The notes under the pieces were generated by a model, which had not been told where the DNA came from, did not search any database, and was given only the letters and a program-made list of their open reading frames with translations. A DNA stretch of 45,069 nucleotides from an uncultured bacterium (GTDB lineage Bacteria > Planctomycetota > UBA1135 > GCA-002686595). Positions within the stretch are counted from its first letter, which is position 1; each line of letters starts with the position of its first letter. Position numbers and translations under genes: made by a program. The stretch is from assembly GCA_938075305.1 (NCBI GenBank), contig CALJGV010000020.1:1-45069 (forward strand), given 5' to 3'. Shown one piece after another: positions 26,831-36,083 of this stretch.

Positions 26831-28378
26831 TCAGCGCAGGTCGTAGCAGGCCATCTCCACGTCGCTCCGCACGTAGACGCGGCCGTCCCGGAGCACCGGG
26901 TGGTTCCAGCACTTCCCGTCGATGGCCTCGAAGCGCAGGCGCTCGGTCACGCCCTCCCGGTCGAAGCCGGCCACGATGACCTCCCCATATTCCGAGAGGA
27001 TCAGGAGGCCGTCATCGGCCAGCAGGATCTGGCCGAAGCCGTGGCGGCCCTCCTTCCAGTAACGCTCCCCGGTCCCCCAGTCGATGCAGGCCAGGATCCC
27101 GCCGTCGAGCCCGACCAGGAGGTCGCCGCGCTTCACCCCGCCGTTGAACTTGAGCTGGAAGCGCCGCTGGCGCCAGCGCTCATCGACCTCCCACGCCGCG
27201 GCCCCCTCACCCGCCGCTCGGCGGGGTGCGATCTTCTTGGCGCCGTTGCTGAACACGCTGAGCAGGACCTCGCCCTCCGCGACGAGCGGCATGACGCTGC
27301 CGTTCTTGAAGGTGTTCCCCCACGGGGTGAACCACAGCTCCGCCCCGGTGCCCAGATCGTGGCCCGAGAGGCCCTCGAGCCCGAACACGAGCAGGTGCTC
27401 CTCGCCGTCGAAGGTCCCGACCCACGGGGCGGTGTACCCCGCCGGCCGCGTCCCCCCCTTCCAACGCACGGTCCCGTCCGCCCGGTCGTAGGCGAGGACC
27501 CCCGCGGCCGCCGATCCCGCGCCGCCGCCAGGGTTGACGCCGGGGACCACGTAGACGGTGTCCTCCCGGACCAGGGGCGAGCACGCGATCCCGAACTCGA
27601 TCAGGCCGCCGCCGCCGTCCTCGAGCATGTCCCGGCTCCAAAGGACCCGCCCCGTGTGAGCCTCGAGGGCGTTCACCCGGCCGTTCGAGCCCACCGTGTA
27701 CAGCGTCCCGAGGCTGAAGGTCGGCGTGGCCCGCGGTCCGACGCCGCCGAGGTAGGTGTCGTAGCGGTCCTTGTCCGCGTGGACCCAGCGCTCCTCTCCG
27801 CTGGCCGCGTCGTAGGCGACGGTGCACTCGTACTCCCCGCGCTGCTCCTGGGTGAAGAGCCAGTCCCCCACGAGCACCAGCGACGACCACCCCTCGCCCA
27901 CCGGGCGCTTCCAGAGGAGCGTCGCCTCGGAGGGGGTGCCGAGGGTCTCGCCCCGGGCGACGCTGTCCCGCCGGGCGCCGCGGAACGCTGGCCAGTCCCC
28001 CGGAGCCAGCTGGAGGGGACGCGACTCCATGGGCTCCCCCTGCAGCTCGGGGAGCGTGATCGGCAGGACCGACTGGTCGTCGAGCCCGAACCGGAGCGTG
28101 GGCATGCTGGATCCCGAGGTCCCGTCCGTATGGACGAAGGGGCGCAGCGCCGCGACGAGCATGGTCAAGCCGACGAACCCACCGAGGCGAACCACGGCCC
28201 GGAAACCGGAGAAGAACAGCCACCAAAGGGCCACCAGCAGGGCCGCGACCACGAGGGTCACCAGCTGCTGGAGCGCCCCCTCCGTGAGGTCCTCCCGGGA
28301 CCGCATCGCGCTGACGGCGAGGCTGATCCCCGCGCCGAGGAGGATGAGGCCAGGGAGCCAGAGGCGGTGCTTTCTCAT
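26831..28378 (-). CDS. Membrane-anchored PQQ-like beta-propeller protein
   Basis: Protein of 515 residues. Unlike the other propellers it starts with three membrane helices (about 7-24, 38-56 and 65-80) instead of a cleavable signal. After a linker (81-130) the propeller begins with WPAFRGARRDSVA and continues to the end. Three helices with an N-terminal MRKHR put the propeller outside the cytoplasm by the positive-inside rule. ATG 28378 overlaps the SUMF1-like stop (ATGA). It lies 51 nt upstream of DUF1553 on the same strand, so the chain is likely one transcript. No active-site residues identified. Confidence 0.83.
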   Translation of the reverse strand: MRKHRLWLPGLILLGAGISLAVSAMRSREDLTEGALQQLVTLVVAALLVALWWLFFSGFRAVVRLGGFVGLTMLVAALRPFVHTDGTSGSSMPTLRFGLDDQSVLPITLPELQGEPMESRPLQLAPGDWPAFRGARRDSVARGETLGTPSEATLLWKRPVGEGWSSLVLVGDWLFTQEQRGEYECTVAYDAASGEERWVHADKDRYDTYLGGVGPRATPTFSLGTLYTVGSNGRVNALEAHTGRVLWSRDMLEDGGGGLIEFGIACSPLVREDTVYVVPGVNPGGGAGSAAAGVLAYDRADGTVRWKGGTRPAGYTAPWVGTFDGEEHLLVFGLEGLSGHDLGTGAELWFTPWGNTFKNGSVMPLVAEGEVLLSVFSNGAKKIAPRRAAGEGAAAWEVDERWRQRRFQLKFNGGVKRGDLLVGLDGGILACIDWGTGERYWKEGRHGFGQILLADDGLLILSEYGEVIVAGFDREGVTERLRFEAIDGKCWNHPVLRDGRVYVRSDVEMACYDLR

Positions 28379-29286
28379 GGGGTACGGGGGGCGGTGGGAG
28401 CGTTGAGCTCCAGGGCGGCGCGGAGGCCCACGTGGCCGGCGGTGAGGTCTCGCTCGGTGGCGTAGCGCGCCGAGGCCCGCGCTCGCTTGGGCGGATCGAA
28501 CCAGGAGCCGCCGCGGAGCACCGTGCGCGGTGTGCCGCGGGCGTACCCCCTGGCGTCGAGGGGTTCCCTCGCCAGGGTCCCGGCGCGGCGAGCGTACTCC
28601 TCCGCCACGTAGCCACTTCGGGTCCACTCCCACACGTTCCCGAGCATGTCGTAAAAGCCGAGGGCGTTGGGCGCCAGGGAGCCCACGGGGTGGGGTCGCC
28701 CGCCCGCGTTGCCGCGGTGCCAGGCCACGTCATCCAGGGGACCGTGACGCGCCTCTGCGCTCCCTGCCCGGCAGGCCGCCTCCCACTGAGACTCGGTGGG
28801 TAGCCGCAGCCCCGCCGCCGCCGCGAAGTCCTGTGCGGCGAAGTACGAGACGTTCTCGATGGGCGCCCCCTCGTCCGCGGCGGCGCTGAAGAAGCCCGGG
28901 CGCTCGCCGGTCACCGCCTCCCACTCCGCCGCCGTGACCTCGTGGCGCCCGAGGTAGAAAGCCGCCGTCACCGCCGCGGCGTGGGAAGGGCGCTCGTCGT
29001 CCGCGGCCTCCTGGTCCCCCAAGGCCGCCCCACGCTCGAAGCCCATGGGCGGGACGAGCAGCAGCTCGATCCCCGAGCGTCGGTGCCGGATCCGCCACGG
29101 CAGCCCGGTGGCGTCGATCGCGGCACGGAGCGAGGGGTCCGTGACCACCGCCGGATCCGCCGCGCCCTCGAGCACGTCCACGCCCAGCGGCGCGGTGACC
29201 GTCCAACTCTCGGGCTGCCCCTCCGGCCCCGCGCAGGCGGCGAGGGCGGCGAGGGCGGCGAGCGAGGTGGCGGCGACGCGGATCAC
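28375..29286 (-). CDS. SUMF1/FGE-fold lipoprotein, probably not a formylglycine enzyme
   Basis: Protein of 303 residues with a lipobox (LAAC, Cys18), so it is probably lipid-anchored. Residues about 70-290 form the SUMF1 (formylglycine-generating enzyme) fold: FYLGRHEVTAAEWEAVTG, RLPTESQWEAACRAG, GFYDMLGNVWEWT and RGGSWFDPP. The paired catalytic cysteines that follow RGGS in true FGEs are absent (the tail reads KRARASARYATERD), so sulfatase activation is unlikely. It starts with GTG, whose TGA overlap with the hydratase gene implies coupling. It may be a C-type-lectin-fold binding or structural protein. Confidence 0.83.
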   Translation of the reverse strand: MIRVAATSLAALAALAACAGPEGQPESWTVTAPLGVDVLEGAADPAVVTDPSLRAAIDATGLPWRIRHRRSGIELLLVPPMGFERGAALGDQEAADDERPSHAAAVTAAFYLGRHEVTAAEWEAVTGERPGFFSAAADEGAPIENVSYFAAQDFAAAAGLRLPTESQWEAACRAGSAEARHGPLDDVAWHRGNAGGRPHPVGSLAPNALGFYDMLGNVWEWTRSGYVAEEYARRAGTLAREPLDARGYARGTPRTVLRGGSWFDPPKRARASARYATERDLTAGHVGLRAALELNAPTAPRTP

Positions 29287-30062
29287 TTGCCCTTCCAGAC
29301 GGGCTTGCGCTTCTCCACGAAGGCCTTGGGTCCCTCGATGAAGTCCTCGCTGTTCACCATGCGCTCCACCGCGGGGTAGCGCATGTTCATGGCGTCCTTC
29401 ACCGTGCCGTGGCGCATGCCCTCGATGGCCACCTCCTTGGTGGCGAGGATCGCGAGCGGCGCGCAGCCGGCGATACGCTCCGCCCAGCGGCGCGCGGTCG
29501 CCATGAGGTCCTCCGCCGGGGCCACCTCGTTCACGAACCCCAGCTGCACCCCTTCCTCGGCCGGCACGGAGCGGCCGGTGAGGAGCATGCCCATGGCGTG
29601 CTTCAACGGGATCTGACGGGACAGGCGGTGGATGCCGCCGGCGAGCGCCGCGAGGCCGATGCGCGCCTCGGGCAGGCTGAAGCGCGCGCCTTCGGCGGCG
29701 ACCACCAGGTCACAGGCGAGCGCCAGCTCGAACCCGCCCCCCGCCGCGATGCCGTTGACCGCGGCGATGATCGGCTTGGTGCCGCCGTACCGCTCGGTCA
29801 GCCCGGCGAAGCCGGACATGGGCCACTGGGGCAGGCCGGTGGAGCCGGACTGCGACTTGAGGTCCAGCCCGGCGCAGAAGGCCTTCTTCCCCGCGCCGGT
29901 CACGATGGCGACGCGGTGCTGGTCGTCCTGCTCGAAGGCGTCGAAGACCTCGCTGAGCTCGATGCTCGACGGGACGTCGAGGGAGTTGAGCACCTCCGGG
30001 CGGTTGATGGTGACGATCAGGATCTCGCCATCGCTCTCGACGGTGCAGTACTTGTGGGTCAT
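29283..30062 (-). CDS. Enoyl-CoA hydratase/isomerase (crotonase family)
   Basis: Cytoplasmic protein of 259 residues. The two hydratase glutamates are present: Glu112 in GGGFELALACD and Glu132 in PEARIG; the oxyanion segment is AFCAGLDL. It can therefore be an active hydratase of fatty-acid or related acyl-CoA breakdown; the exact substrate cannot be read. It is the only evidently cytoplasmic enzyme in an operon of exported propeller, lipoprotein and DUF1553/DUF1501 proteins. It starts at ATG 30062, 32 nt after the propeller stop, and its own stop overlaps the next gene by 4 nt. Confidence 0.9.
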   Translation of the reverse strand: MTHKYCTVESDGEILIVTINRPEVLNSLDVPSSIELSEVFDAFEQDDQHRVAIVTGAGKKAFCAGLDLKSQSGSTGLPQWPMSGFAGLTERYGGTKPIIAAVNGIAAGGGFELALACDLVVAAEGARFSLPEARIGLAALAGGIHRLSRQIPLKHAMGMLLTGRSVPAEEGVQLGFVNEVAPAEDLMATARRWAERIAGCAPLAILATKEVAIEGMRHGTVKDAMNMRYPAVERMVNSEDFIEGPKAFVEKRKPVWKGK

Positions 30063-30094
30063 CGCTTGGGGTCTTCGCTGGGGTGCGCCGGGGC

Positions 30095-31876
30095 TCAGAG
30101 GCCCACGGCGGTGAGGTGGCCGCGGGAGCGGAAGTAGATCGTGCCCTCGGAGATGGCAGGGGTGGACATGAACTCCTCGCCGAGGGCGCTGCGGGCGATC
30201 ACCTCGAAGGTGCGCCCCGCGCGGACGGTGATGACCGATCCCTCCTCGCTGGTGATGTAGAGCTTGCCGTCCCCGCCCACCGGCGACGCGGTGTAGCCGG
30301 AGCGGCCCTCGTCGAGGCGCTCGGCGAAGAGCCGCTCGCCGCCCATGGCGTCGTAGCAGCTCAGCATCCCGTTGTCCCGGCAGAAGAAGGCCGCGTCGCC
30401 GTAGACGATGGGCGTCTGCATGTAGTTGCCGCGCTTCTTGATCCCCCACAGCATGAACTCGTCCTCGCCCTCCTCGAGGGAGACGTGGCCGGTGGCCTCC
30501 AGGTCGATGGCGTAGATCGGCTGGAAGCGTCCGTGGGCGTTGGTGATGAAGGCGACCCCGTTCGACACCACGGGCGTCGGCACCGGGATGTCCCCGCCCG
30601 GCTCCGCGGTCCAGAGGGTCTCGCCCGTCCGGAGGTCGTACCCGGCGATAGCCTTCCAGCCGTTGCAGATGACCTGGCTCCGCTCGGCGCTCACGTGGAC
30701 GGTGGGCGTGGACCACCCGGACTCCTCCTCGCGGTCCACGCGCCAGACCTGCTCCCCCGTGGCGGCGTCGAACAGCGCGAGGAAGCTCTGGTCCTGGACG
30801 TCGCACTGGACCACGACCTTGCCCCCGTGGAGCACCGGTGAGCTGCCGAAGCCCCACTGGGCGCCGCGGTCGCGGAAGAAGCCGGCGTCGAGCACGCCGA
30901 GGTCGCGCTCCCAGAGCTTGTTCCCGTCGTGGTCGAAGGCGAAGAGCCCCTCGGAGCCGAAGAAGGCCACGACCCGCTCGCTGTCGCAGGCCGGGGTGGG
31001 CTGGGCGTGGCTCCCCTTGAGGTGGCGCTTGACCGCCGGCACCCCCTTCCACGCCTCGCGGCGCCAGAGCAGCTCGCCGGTGGACTTCGCGTAGCACAGC
31101 ACCTCGAAGCGGAACTCGCTGGTGTCCTCCACGGGCTGGATGTCGCCGTAGAGGCCGACCTTGAGCCCCTGCTCACCGTCCTCCCGGATCGCGGTGGTGA
31201 GGAAGAGCTTGTCCCCGTGGATCACCGGCGAGGAGTGCGCGAGGCCGGGGACCTCCACGCGGAAGCGCACGTTCTCCCCCGTCTCCAGGTTGAAGCTCTC
31301 CGGCAGGTCGTACCCCTCCGAGACGCCGCTGGCCCGCTGGCCGCGAAACTGCGGCCAGTGGATCGAGGTCGTGGGCTCGGCCACGTCCACCGCCGGCTCC
31401 GGCTCGTCGCGGACGACCTTGCCGAGGATGTGCCCCCCGTACCCGTCGCCGCGCCACACCCCGACGTAGCGGTCCCCGTCGAAGAGCACCCGCGCCGAGT
31501 AGGTCCCCATGAAGGGGACCGACATGTCCTCGACGTTGATCACCGGCGAGCTCCCCGCCCACTCCACGGGCAGGGACACCGACACCGGGATCGGGCGCCC
31601 GCCGTAGTTGATGAGGGCGGTGAACTTCCACTGGCCGTCCTCCTGCTTGGCCACGCGGGTCAGGCTGTAGCTGTCGGCCTCGAGCTCCTCGCTCACGAGG
31701 TTGCCCTCGCCGTCGGTCAGGGTCGTGTACCCCTCGAGCCGCGCGCCGGTGAGCAGCGCCGCGAAGGCGGCCTCGCGCTCGGCCTCCCCATCGGCGGGCG
31801 CGGGCGGCGCCCCCCCCTCCTGGAGAGCAGGCGAGGGGAGGAGCAGCGCGAGGGCGGGGAGGAGCGCGTTCAGCAT
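30095..31876 (-). CDS. Secreted PQQ-like beta-propeller protein with extra N-terminal domain
   Basis: Exported protein of 593 residues and first gene of the minus-strand operon. A signal peptide (1-18) is followed by a small domain (about 38-155) with LLTGARLEGYTTL, SYSLTRVAKQEDGQW and YSARVLFDGDRYVGVWRG that is not part of the propeller and is not found in the other four. The propeller then starts at IHWPQFRGQRASG and runs to the end. The N-terminal domain looks like a small beta fold that could bind a ligand; no name is offered. The 95-nt gap upstream (31877-31971) would hold the promoter, where I see no clear element. Confidence 0.85.
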   Translation of the reverse strand: MLNALLPALALLLPSPALQEGGAPPAPADGEAEREAAFAALLTGARLEGYTTLTDGEGNLVSEELEADSYSLTRVAKQEDGQWKFTALINYGGRPIPVSVSLPVEWAGSSPVINVEDMSVPFMGTYSARVLFDGDRYVGVWRGDGYGGHILGKVVRDEPEPAVDVAEPTTSIHWPQFRGQRASGVSEGYDLPESFNLETGENVRFRVEVPGLAHSSPVIHGDKLFLTTAIREDGEQGLKVGLYGDIQPVEDTSEFRFEVLCYAKSTGELLWRREAWKGVPAVKRHLKGSHAQPTPACDSERVVAFFGSEGLFAFDHDGNKLWERDLGVLDAGFFRDRGAQWGFGSSPVLHGGKVVVQCDVQDQSFLALFDAATGEQVWRVDREEESGWSTPTVHVSAERSQVICNGWKAIAGYDLRTGETLWTAEPGGDIPVPTPVVSNGVAFITNAHGRFQPIYAIDLEATGHVSLEEGEDEFMLWGIKKRGNYMQTPIVYGDAAFFCRDNGMLSCYDAMGGERLFAERLDEGRSGYTASPVGGDGKLYITSEEGSVITVRAGRTFEVIARSALGEEFMSTPAISEGTIYFRSRGHLTAVGL

Positions 31877-31971
31877 GATCAGCAGGTCCGGGGACGCGGC
31901 GTGGATCCTCCACGGGCGGGAGGACGCTCGGCACGCGCTCGAGGACGGCGCGCTCCGGGCAGTCTAGCGCC

Positions 31972-34900
31972 TCAGTCCGCCCGGAGCCCCGCCGCCGGAT
32001 CCTTGTCCGCCGCGACTCGGACGGCGAGCACGATCCAGACGAGACCGCTGGCGAGGATGAGACCCGCCAGGGAGACAAGACGGACCAGGGGCGCGTCCGC
32101 GGTGGGGTCGCCGAGCAGCGGCACCACCGCGAGCAGCGAGGCGATGACGCCGACCCCAAGGCCCACGCCGAGGAGGCGCCCGTACTCCGCGAGGGCCAGC
32201 CCGCGCAGCCGCGCCCGCCGGAAGCCCAGGGCCTGCAGGAGCGCCAGCTCGCCGCGCCGCTCCTGGGTGTTGCGCAGCACCACGAGGCCGAGGCCGACGC
32301 TCCCGAGGAGCAGTCCGAGGGCGCCCAGCAGCTGGAAGATGGAGAGGTAGGTGTTCTGCACCGCGTGGAACGCCTGCAACCGGTCGCCGGTGGGCTGCAG
32401 CTCGAGCCCCACATCCGCGAGGGCCGACGTCAGGAGGCCGCGGACCTCCTCCGCGCGCTCCGGAGGGACGTCCACGAGGAAGCGCCGGTACCCCCCCTGG
32501 CTGGGATAACAGGCCTCGAAGTTCGCCGTGGAGAGGATCAGGTCGCCCTGGAGGACGGAGTCCGCCAGCGCCCCCACGATCCTCACCTGGAACGGCCGGC
32601 CACGCTCGTCCACGTAGTCGAGGGTGTCCCCGAGACCGACCTTGAGCTGCCACATGAGACTCGCCTGGTCGCCGATGGCGGGAATCGCCCCGTCCTCGAA
32701 GGTCCCCTCGAGGAGGTCCCAGGGCGATCCGTCGCCGAAGGGATCGGCCTTCGCGAAGGCGAAGGCGCCCCGTGACGCGAGCGCACCCGGGTCCACGCCG
32801 AGCAGGGGCGGCGCAGCCGGGCGGGATAGGTTCAGGCAGCTCGCGTCGTCGCCGTCCCGGGCGCGCATGCGCACCAGCTCCACGTCCACGAGCTCCTCCT
32901 CGGTGAGCCCGAAGAAGTCGAGGCCCTCGACGGTGGTGAGATCGTGAACCAGCGGGAGGCTCGTGCGCCCGTAGAAGGCGAACCCACCGGTCCCGGAGTC
33001 CCGGCGGGTCGTATCGGCGGGGGGCCCGAGGCGGTTCACGCCGACACTGAGCACGAGGAAGACCCCGATGGCCATCAGGGCGACGGTGCCGAGGCTGCGG
33101 CCCGCCCGGCGGGTCGCGTTGGTGACGCCCAGGGACGCCAGGCTGCCGAGGGGGTCTCCCGCGCCGCCGGAGTCCCCGCGCAGCCAGAGCCGGGCGAGGA
33201 GCAGGCCCGCCGTGAGCAGCGCGCCGCCCGCGCCGAAGAAGGCCCCCGAGGCCGCGGGCCCGGCTGCGGGGTCGACGGTGAGCGCCGCCCCCAGCGCGGC
33301 AGCGGCCAGCACGCCCGCCACGAGGTAGGTCCGGCCGGCGCGCGGGGCCGCCGCGGCGAGCTCGGCGCCGGGCCGGCTCGCGAGGAGCTGGGCGGGTGAG
33401 CGCCGCGACGCTCGGCGCAGTCCGATCCACGCTGCGGCGAGGACCGCGAGCAGCGCGCCCGCCGCGCCGCCCACAGCCGAGGTCGCGGTCACATGGAAGT
33501 CGATGGTCTGGCTCGCCACCGCGCCGGACCACAGGCCGTCTAGGCCGCGCAGCACACCGCGGGTATAGGCGAGCCCCAGCGGGATCCCCAGCAGGGCTCC
33601 AGCCCCGCCGACCAGCGCCACCTCCCCGATCAGCAGCCGCACGATCCGGCGCGGCGCGAAGCCGAGGGACGCGAGGACGCCCAGCTCCTGCGCCCTGGCC
33701 TCGATGCCGAAGTAGAAGAGCTGCGCGGTGAGCAGCAGGGCGGCGGCGATCAGGAAGAACGAGAGGCCGATGAAGAGCCCGCCGAAGTCGGTAGGCGACT
33801 CGCTCGACCGCCGCGCCGCGCCGCCGACGTCCACCAGGAACAGGCCGACTTGGGCGGGGTCCAGCCCGGCGCGGATCCCCGCCAGCACCGCCTCCTCGTG
33901 CCCGGCGTCGAAGCGAACGCTGGTGAGCGCGCCGAAGCGGCTGGCCCACAGCTCGCGGGCGTCGTCGAGGTTCATGAACGCCTTGGGCGTCCCCCGGAAG
34001 TCGTCCCAGTACTGCTCGTCCTGGGGGCGGATGGCGTCGAGGTCCACGGGGGTGCCCGGCTCCCACTCCCGGCAGCTGTCTGCGTCGGCGAGGCCGGGGA
34101 AGTCCGGCATCAGCTCCTCGCCCGCCACGGTCCCCTCGAGGGGTCCGAGCGCACCGAGGGCGTCGGGGACCTCCGGAGCCGCGCCAGCAAAGGTGAAGGT
34201 GTGCCGCCGCGTCACGAGCCGGCGCGAGGCGTCGACCACGTGGTACTCGAGCTCCAGCTCGCTCTCCCCGTCGAGCCGGACGCCGCTGGCCGCGAGGTCC
34301 GCGAGCGCCCATGACCCGAGCCGCAGCCCGCCTCGGGGGATGCCTCGGCTGAGGGAGAGCAGCGTTCCCTCCGGCGACCCACCGTCTCCGATGGGCCCGA
34401 GAGCGCTGACCATGGAGTAGGGCAGGCTCGCCACCTCCGGCGCCCCACGCACCCGGAGCCGGTCCACGAAGTAGGTGAAGACCCCCGTGAGCGGCGCGGC
34501 CTCGAACCCGTCCAGCAGGTCCACCACCGGCTCGTCGAGGAAGATCCGCGTGGAGGAGAGCTCGCGCTCACCGGAGTCGAGGATGGCGACCTCCAGCGCC
34601 GCATCCGCGAGCTCCCAGCTTTCCGTGAGGCGCGCCGTCGCGAGCTCCATGGCCCGGTCCACGCCTCCGGAGCCCTCCGCCTCGAGGCTCAAGAGCATGA
34701 GGTTCGCGGTGCCGTCGAGCTCGAGCTGCTCCTGGAGCCAGCCGAGGTCCACCAGCGCGTTGGCTGGCGGTGACGGAGAGGCGTCGAGGGCGAAGGCGCC
34801 GAAGCGGGCGTCGGAGAGGAGCTCCGTCACGGTGACCCGCAGGGCCGCCGTGTTGTCATCCGGCGAGAGGGCGAGGTCCCGGGGGACCGCGCTCGGCTGC

Positions 34901-35376
34901 TCCACCCTCAGCACCACCGTGTCGCCCGCGACGACGCCCAGTCGCTCGGCGAGCGGCGCCCCGAGGAAGGCCTCTCGGGGTCCGGGACCGGTCGCGGCGG
35001 CGGGCCCCGCGGGCGCGAGGGCCATGAAGCGAGCGTCCACTCCGAGCACCCGCGCGTCGAGCACGCGCCGGTCCCCGCGGGGAGTGCTCGCCACCGCGGG
35101 CAGCTGGACGATCGGCGCTGCGGCGCGCACCGCCTCGCTCCCTGCGAGCTCATCCGCCAGGGCGCCGCGGAAGAAGCGGTCCCCGCCCGCGATGGCCGCG
35201 TCCACCGAGCCCACCCGCGCCGCGGCGCGCTGGCCCAGCGTGAACCGGACCGAATCCCCCACCGCGAGGGCCCCCACCAGCACGCCGCTGGCCACCGCGG
35301 CCCCCAGCATCACGCCGAGCTGGACCCGGGCCTGGTGCCGGAGCCCGGCGAGGAGGAGGCGCAGCGGACCCATCAC
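31972..35376 (-). CDS. Large ABC transporter permease, two FtsX/MacB-like modules
   Basis: Inner-membrane protein of 1134 residues, last gene of a four-gene operon. It has one N-terminal helix (about 20-42), a very large extracytoplasmic region (about 45-520), a first FtsX module (about 525-620; FGGLFIGLSFFLIAAALLLT), further helices near 645-665, 690-735 and 770-795, a second extracytoplasmic domain, and a C-terminal FtsX module (about 1000-1120). Such permeases move lipoproteins, lipids or peptides rather than small solutes. GTG 35376 or ATG 35373 is the start; the gap to the ATPase stop is 2 nt. Family call is firm; cargo is unknown. Confidence 0.87.
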   Translation of the reverse strand: MMGPLRLLLAGLRHQARVQLGVMLGAAVASGVLVGALAVGDSVRFTLGQRAAARVGSVDAAIAGGDRFFRGALADELAGSEAVRAAAPIVQLPAVASTPRGDRRVLDARVLGVDARFMALAPAGPAAATGPGPREAFLGAPLAERLGVVAGDTVVLRVEQPSAVPRDLALSPDDNTAALRVTVTELLSDARFGAFALDASPSPPANALVDLGWLQEQLELDGTANLMLLSLEAEGSGGVDRAMELATARLTESWELADAALEVAILDSGERELSSTRIFLDEPVVDLLDGFEAAPLTGVFTYFVDRLRVRGAPEVASLPYSMVSALGPIGDGGSPEGTLLSLSRGIPRGGLRLGSWALADLAASGVRLDGESELELEYHVVDASRRLVTRRHTFTFAGAAPEVPDALGALGPLEGTVAGEELMPDFPGLADADSCREWEPGTPVDLDAIRPQDEQYWDDFRGTPKAFMNLDDARELWASRFGALTSVRFDAGHEEAVLAGIRAGLDPAQVGLFLVDVGGAARRSSESPTDFGGLFIGLSFFLIAAALLLTAQLFYFGIEARAQELGVLASLGFAPRRIVRLLIGEVALVGGAGALLGIPLGLAYTRGVLRGLDGLWSGAVASQTIDFHVTATSAVGGAAGALLAVLAAAWIGLRRASRRSPAQLLASRPGAELAAAAPRAGRTYLVAGVLAAAALGAALTVDPAAGPAASGAFFGAGGALLTAGLLLARLWLRGDSGGAGDPLGSLASLGVTNATRRAGRSLGTVALMAIGVFLVLSVGVNRLGPPADTTRRDSGTGGFAFYGRTSLPLVHDLTTVEGLDFFGLTEEELVDVELVRMRARDGDDASCLNLSRPAAPPLLGVDPGALASRGAFAFAKADPFGDGSPWDLLEGTFEDGAIPAIGDQASLMWQLKVGLGDTLDYVDERGRPFQVRIVGALADSVLQGDLILSTANFEACYPSQGGYRRFLVDVPPERAEEVRGLLTSALADVGLELQPTGDRLQAFHAVQNTYLSIFQLLGALGLLLGSVGLGLVVLRNTQERRGELALLQALGFRRARLRGLALAEYGRLLGVGLGVGVIASLLAVVPLLGDPTADAPLVRLVSLAGLILASGLVWIVLAVRVAADKDPAAGLRAD

Positions 35377-35378
35377 GC

Positions 35379-36080
35379 TCAGCGGGCGGCCGCGGTCTCC
35401 ACCACGCGTCCCTCGCGGAGCGTCACCGTCGCGGCCGCGCGGGCGGCGAGGGCCGCGGAGTGGGTCACCAGCAGCAACGCCGCGCCCTCCTCGGTGGTCT
35501 GTTCGATCAAGAGGTCCCCGAGCCCCTCGGCGTGCGCCTCATCCAGGGAGCCCGTGGGCTCGTCCGCCAGAACGAGGCGCGGGCCGAGGATCAGGGCGCG
35601 CACGACGGCGACGCGCTGGCGCTCCCCCCCGGAGAGCGCGCCCGGTCGGTGGCCCATCCGATCCGCGAGCCCCACGCGCTCGAGGAGCGACTCGGCTCGG
35701 TCTCGGAGGTCGCTCGGCGTCGAGCCACCGGGCTCCGCCAGCGCCGGCAGCAGGGCGTTCTCGATCGCGGTGAGCTGGGGCAGCAGGTGATGGTGCTGGA
35801 AGACGAAGCCCAGCGAGGCTGCCCGGAACGCCGCGAGGCCGTCGGCGCCGCGGGCGGCCAGGTCCTCCCCGTCGAAGAGGACGCGGCCCGAGGTGGGCGG
35901 CTCGAGGGCGCCGGCGATGTTGAGCAGGGTGCTCTTGCCGCAGCCCGAGGGTCCGACCACCGCGACGCTGGCGCCTGCGCCGAGGGAGAGGTCGACGCCA
36001 CGCAGCACCTCGGTCTGTCCGGAGCCAGCCCCGAACGCCTTGGTCACGCCCTCCAGTCGCAGCAGCGGGTCAGCGCCCAC
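35379..36080 (-). CDS. ABC transporter ATP-binding protein (LolD/MacB class)
   Basis: Cytoplasmic ATPase of 233 residues with all motifs: Walker A GPSGCGKST (43-51), Q-loop Gln95 (FVFQHHHLLP), signature LSGGERQR (149-156), Walker B LVLADEPTGSLD (169-180, Glu174 catalytic) and H-loop His207. The FQHHxLLP stretch is typical of the LolD/MacB class and matches the FtsX-type permease that follows 2 nt later. It starts with GTG at 36080; a GGGGGA site about 9 nt upstream supports it. It forms a complete importer/exporter core with the permease, without a fusion-protein gene next to it. Confidence 0.92.
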   Translation of the reverse strand: MGADPLLRLEGVTKAFGAGSGQTEVLRGVDLSLGAGASVAVVGPSGCGKSTLLNIAGALEPPTSGRVLFDGEDLAARGADGLAAFRAASLGFVFQHHHLLPQLTAIENALLPALAEPGGSTPSDLRDRAESLLERVGLADRMGHRPGALSGGERQRVAVVRALILGPRLVLADEPTGSLDEAHAEGLGDLLIEQTTEEGAALLLVTHSAALAARAAATVTLREGRVVETAAAR

Positions 36081-36083
36081 CGG

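Noticed and set aside
24086..28465. Two long plus-strand frames (740 and 709 codons) opposite the DUF1553 and propeller genes
   Set aside because: Composition typical of antisense GC-rich DNA; the minus strand carries a haem motif, DUF1549/1553 and propeller repeats.
13112..31876. PQQ-dependent dehydrogenase function for the five propellers
   Set aside because: Only the propeller fold is visible; no calcium/PQQ-binding or catalytic Asp motif of true quinoprotein dehydrogenases was found.
31964..34312. Open frame of 782 codons on the same strand as the permease but in another frame
   Set aside because: Arg/Gly/Pro-rich frame-shifted reading of the permease; no membrane helices survive in it.
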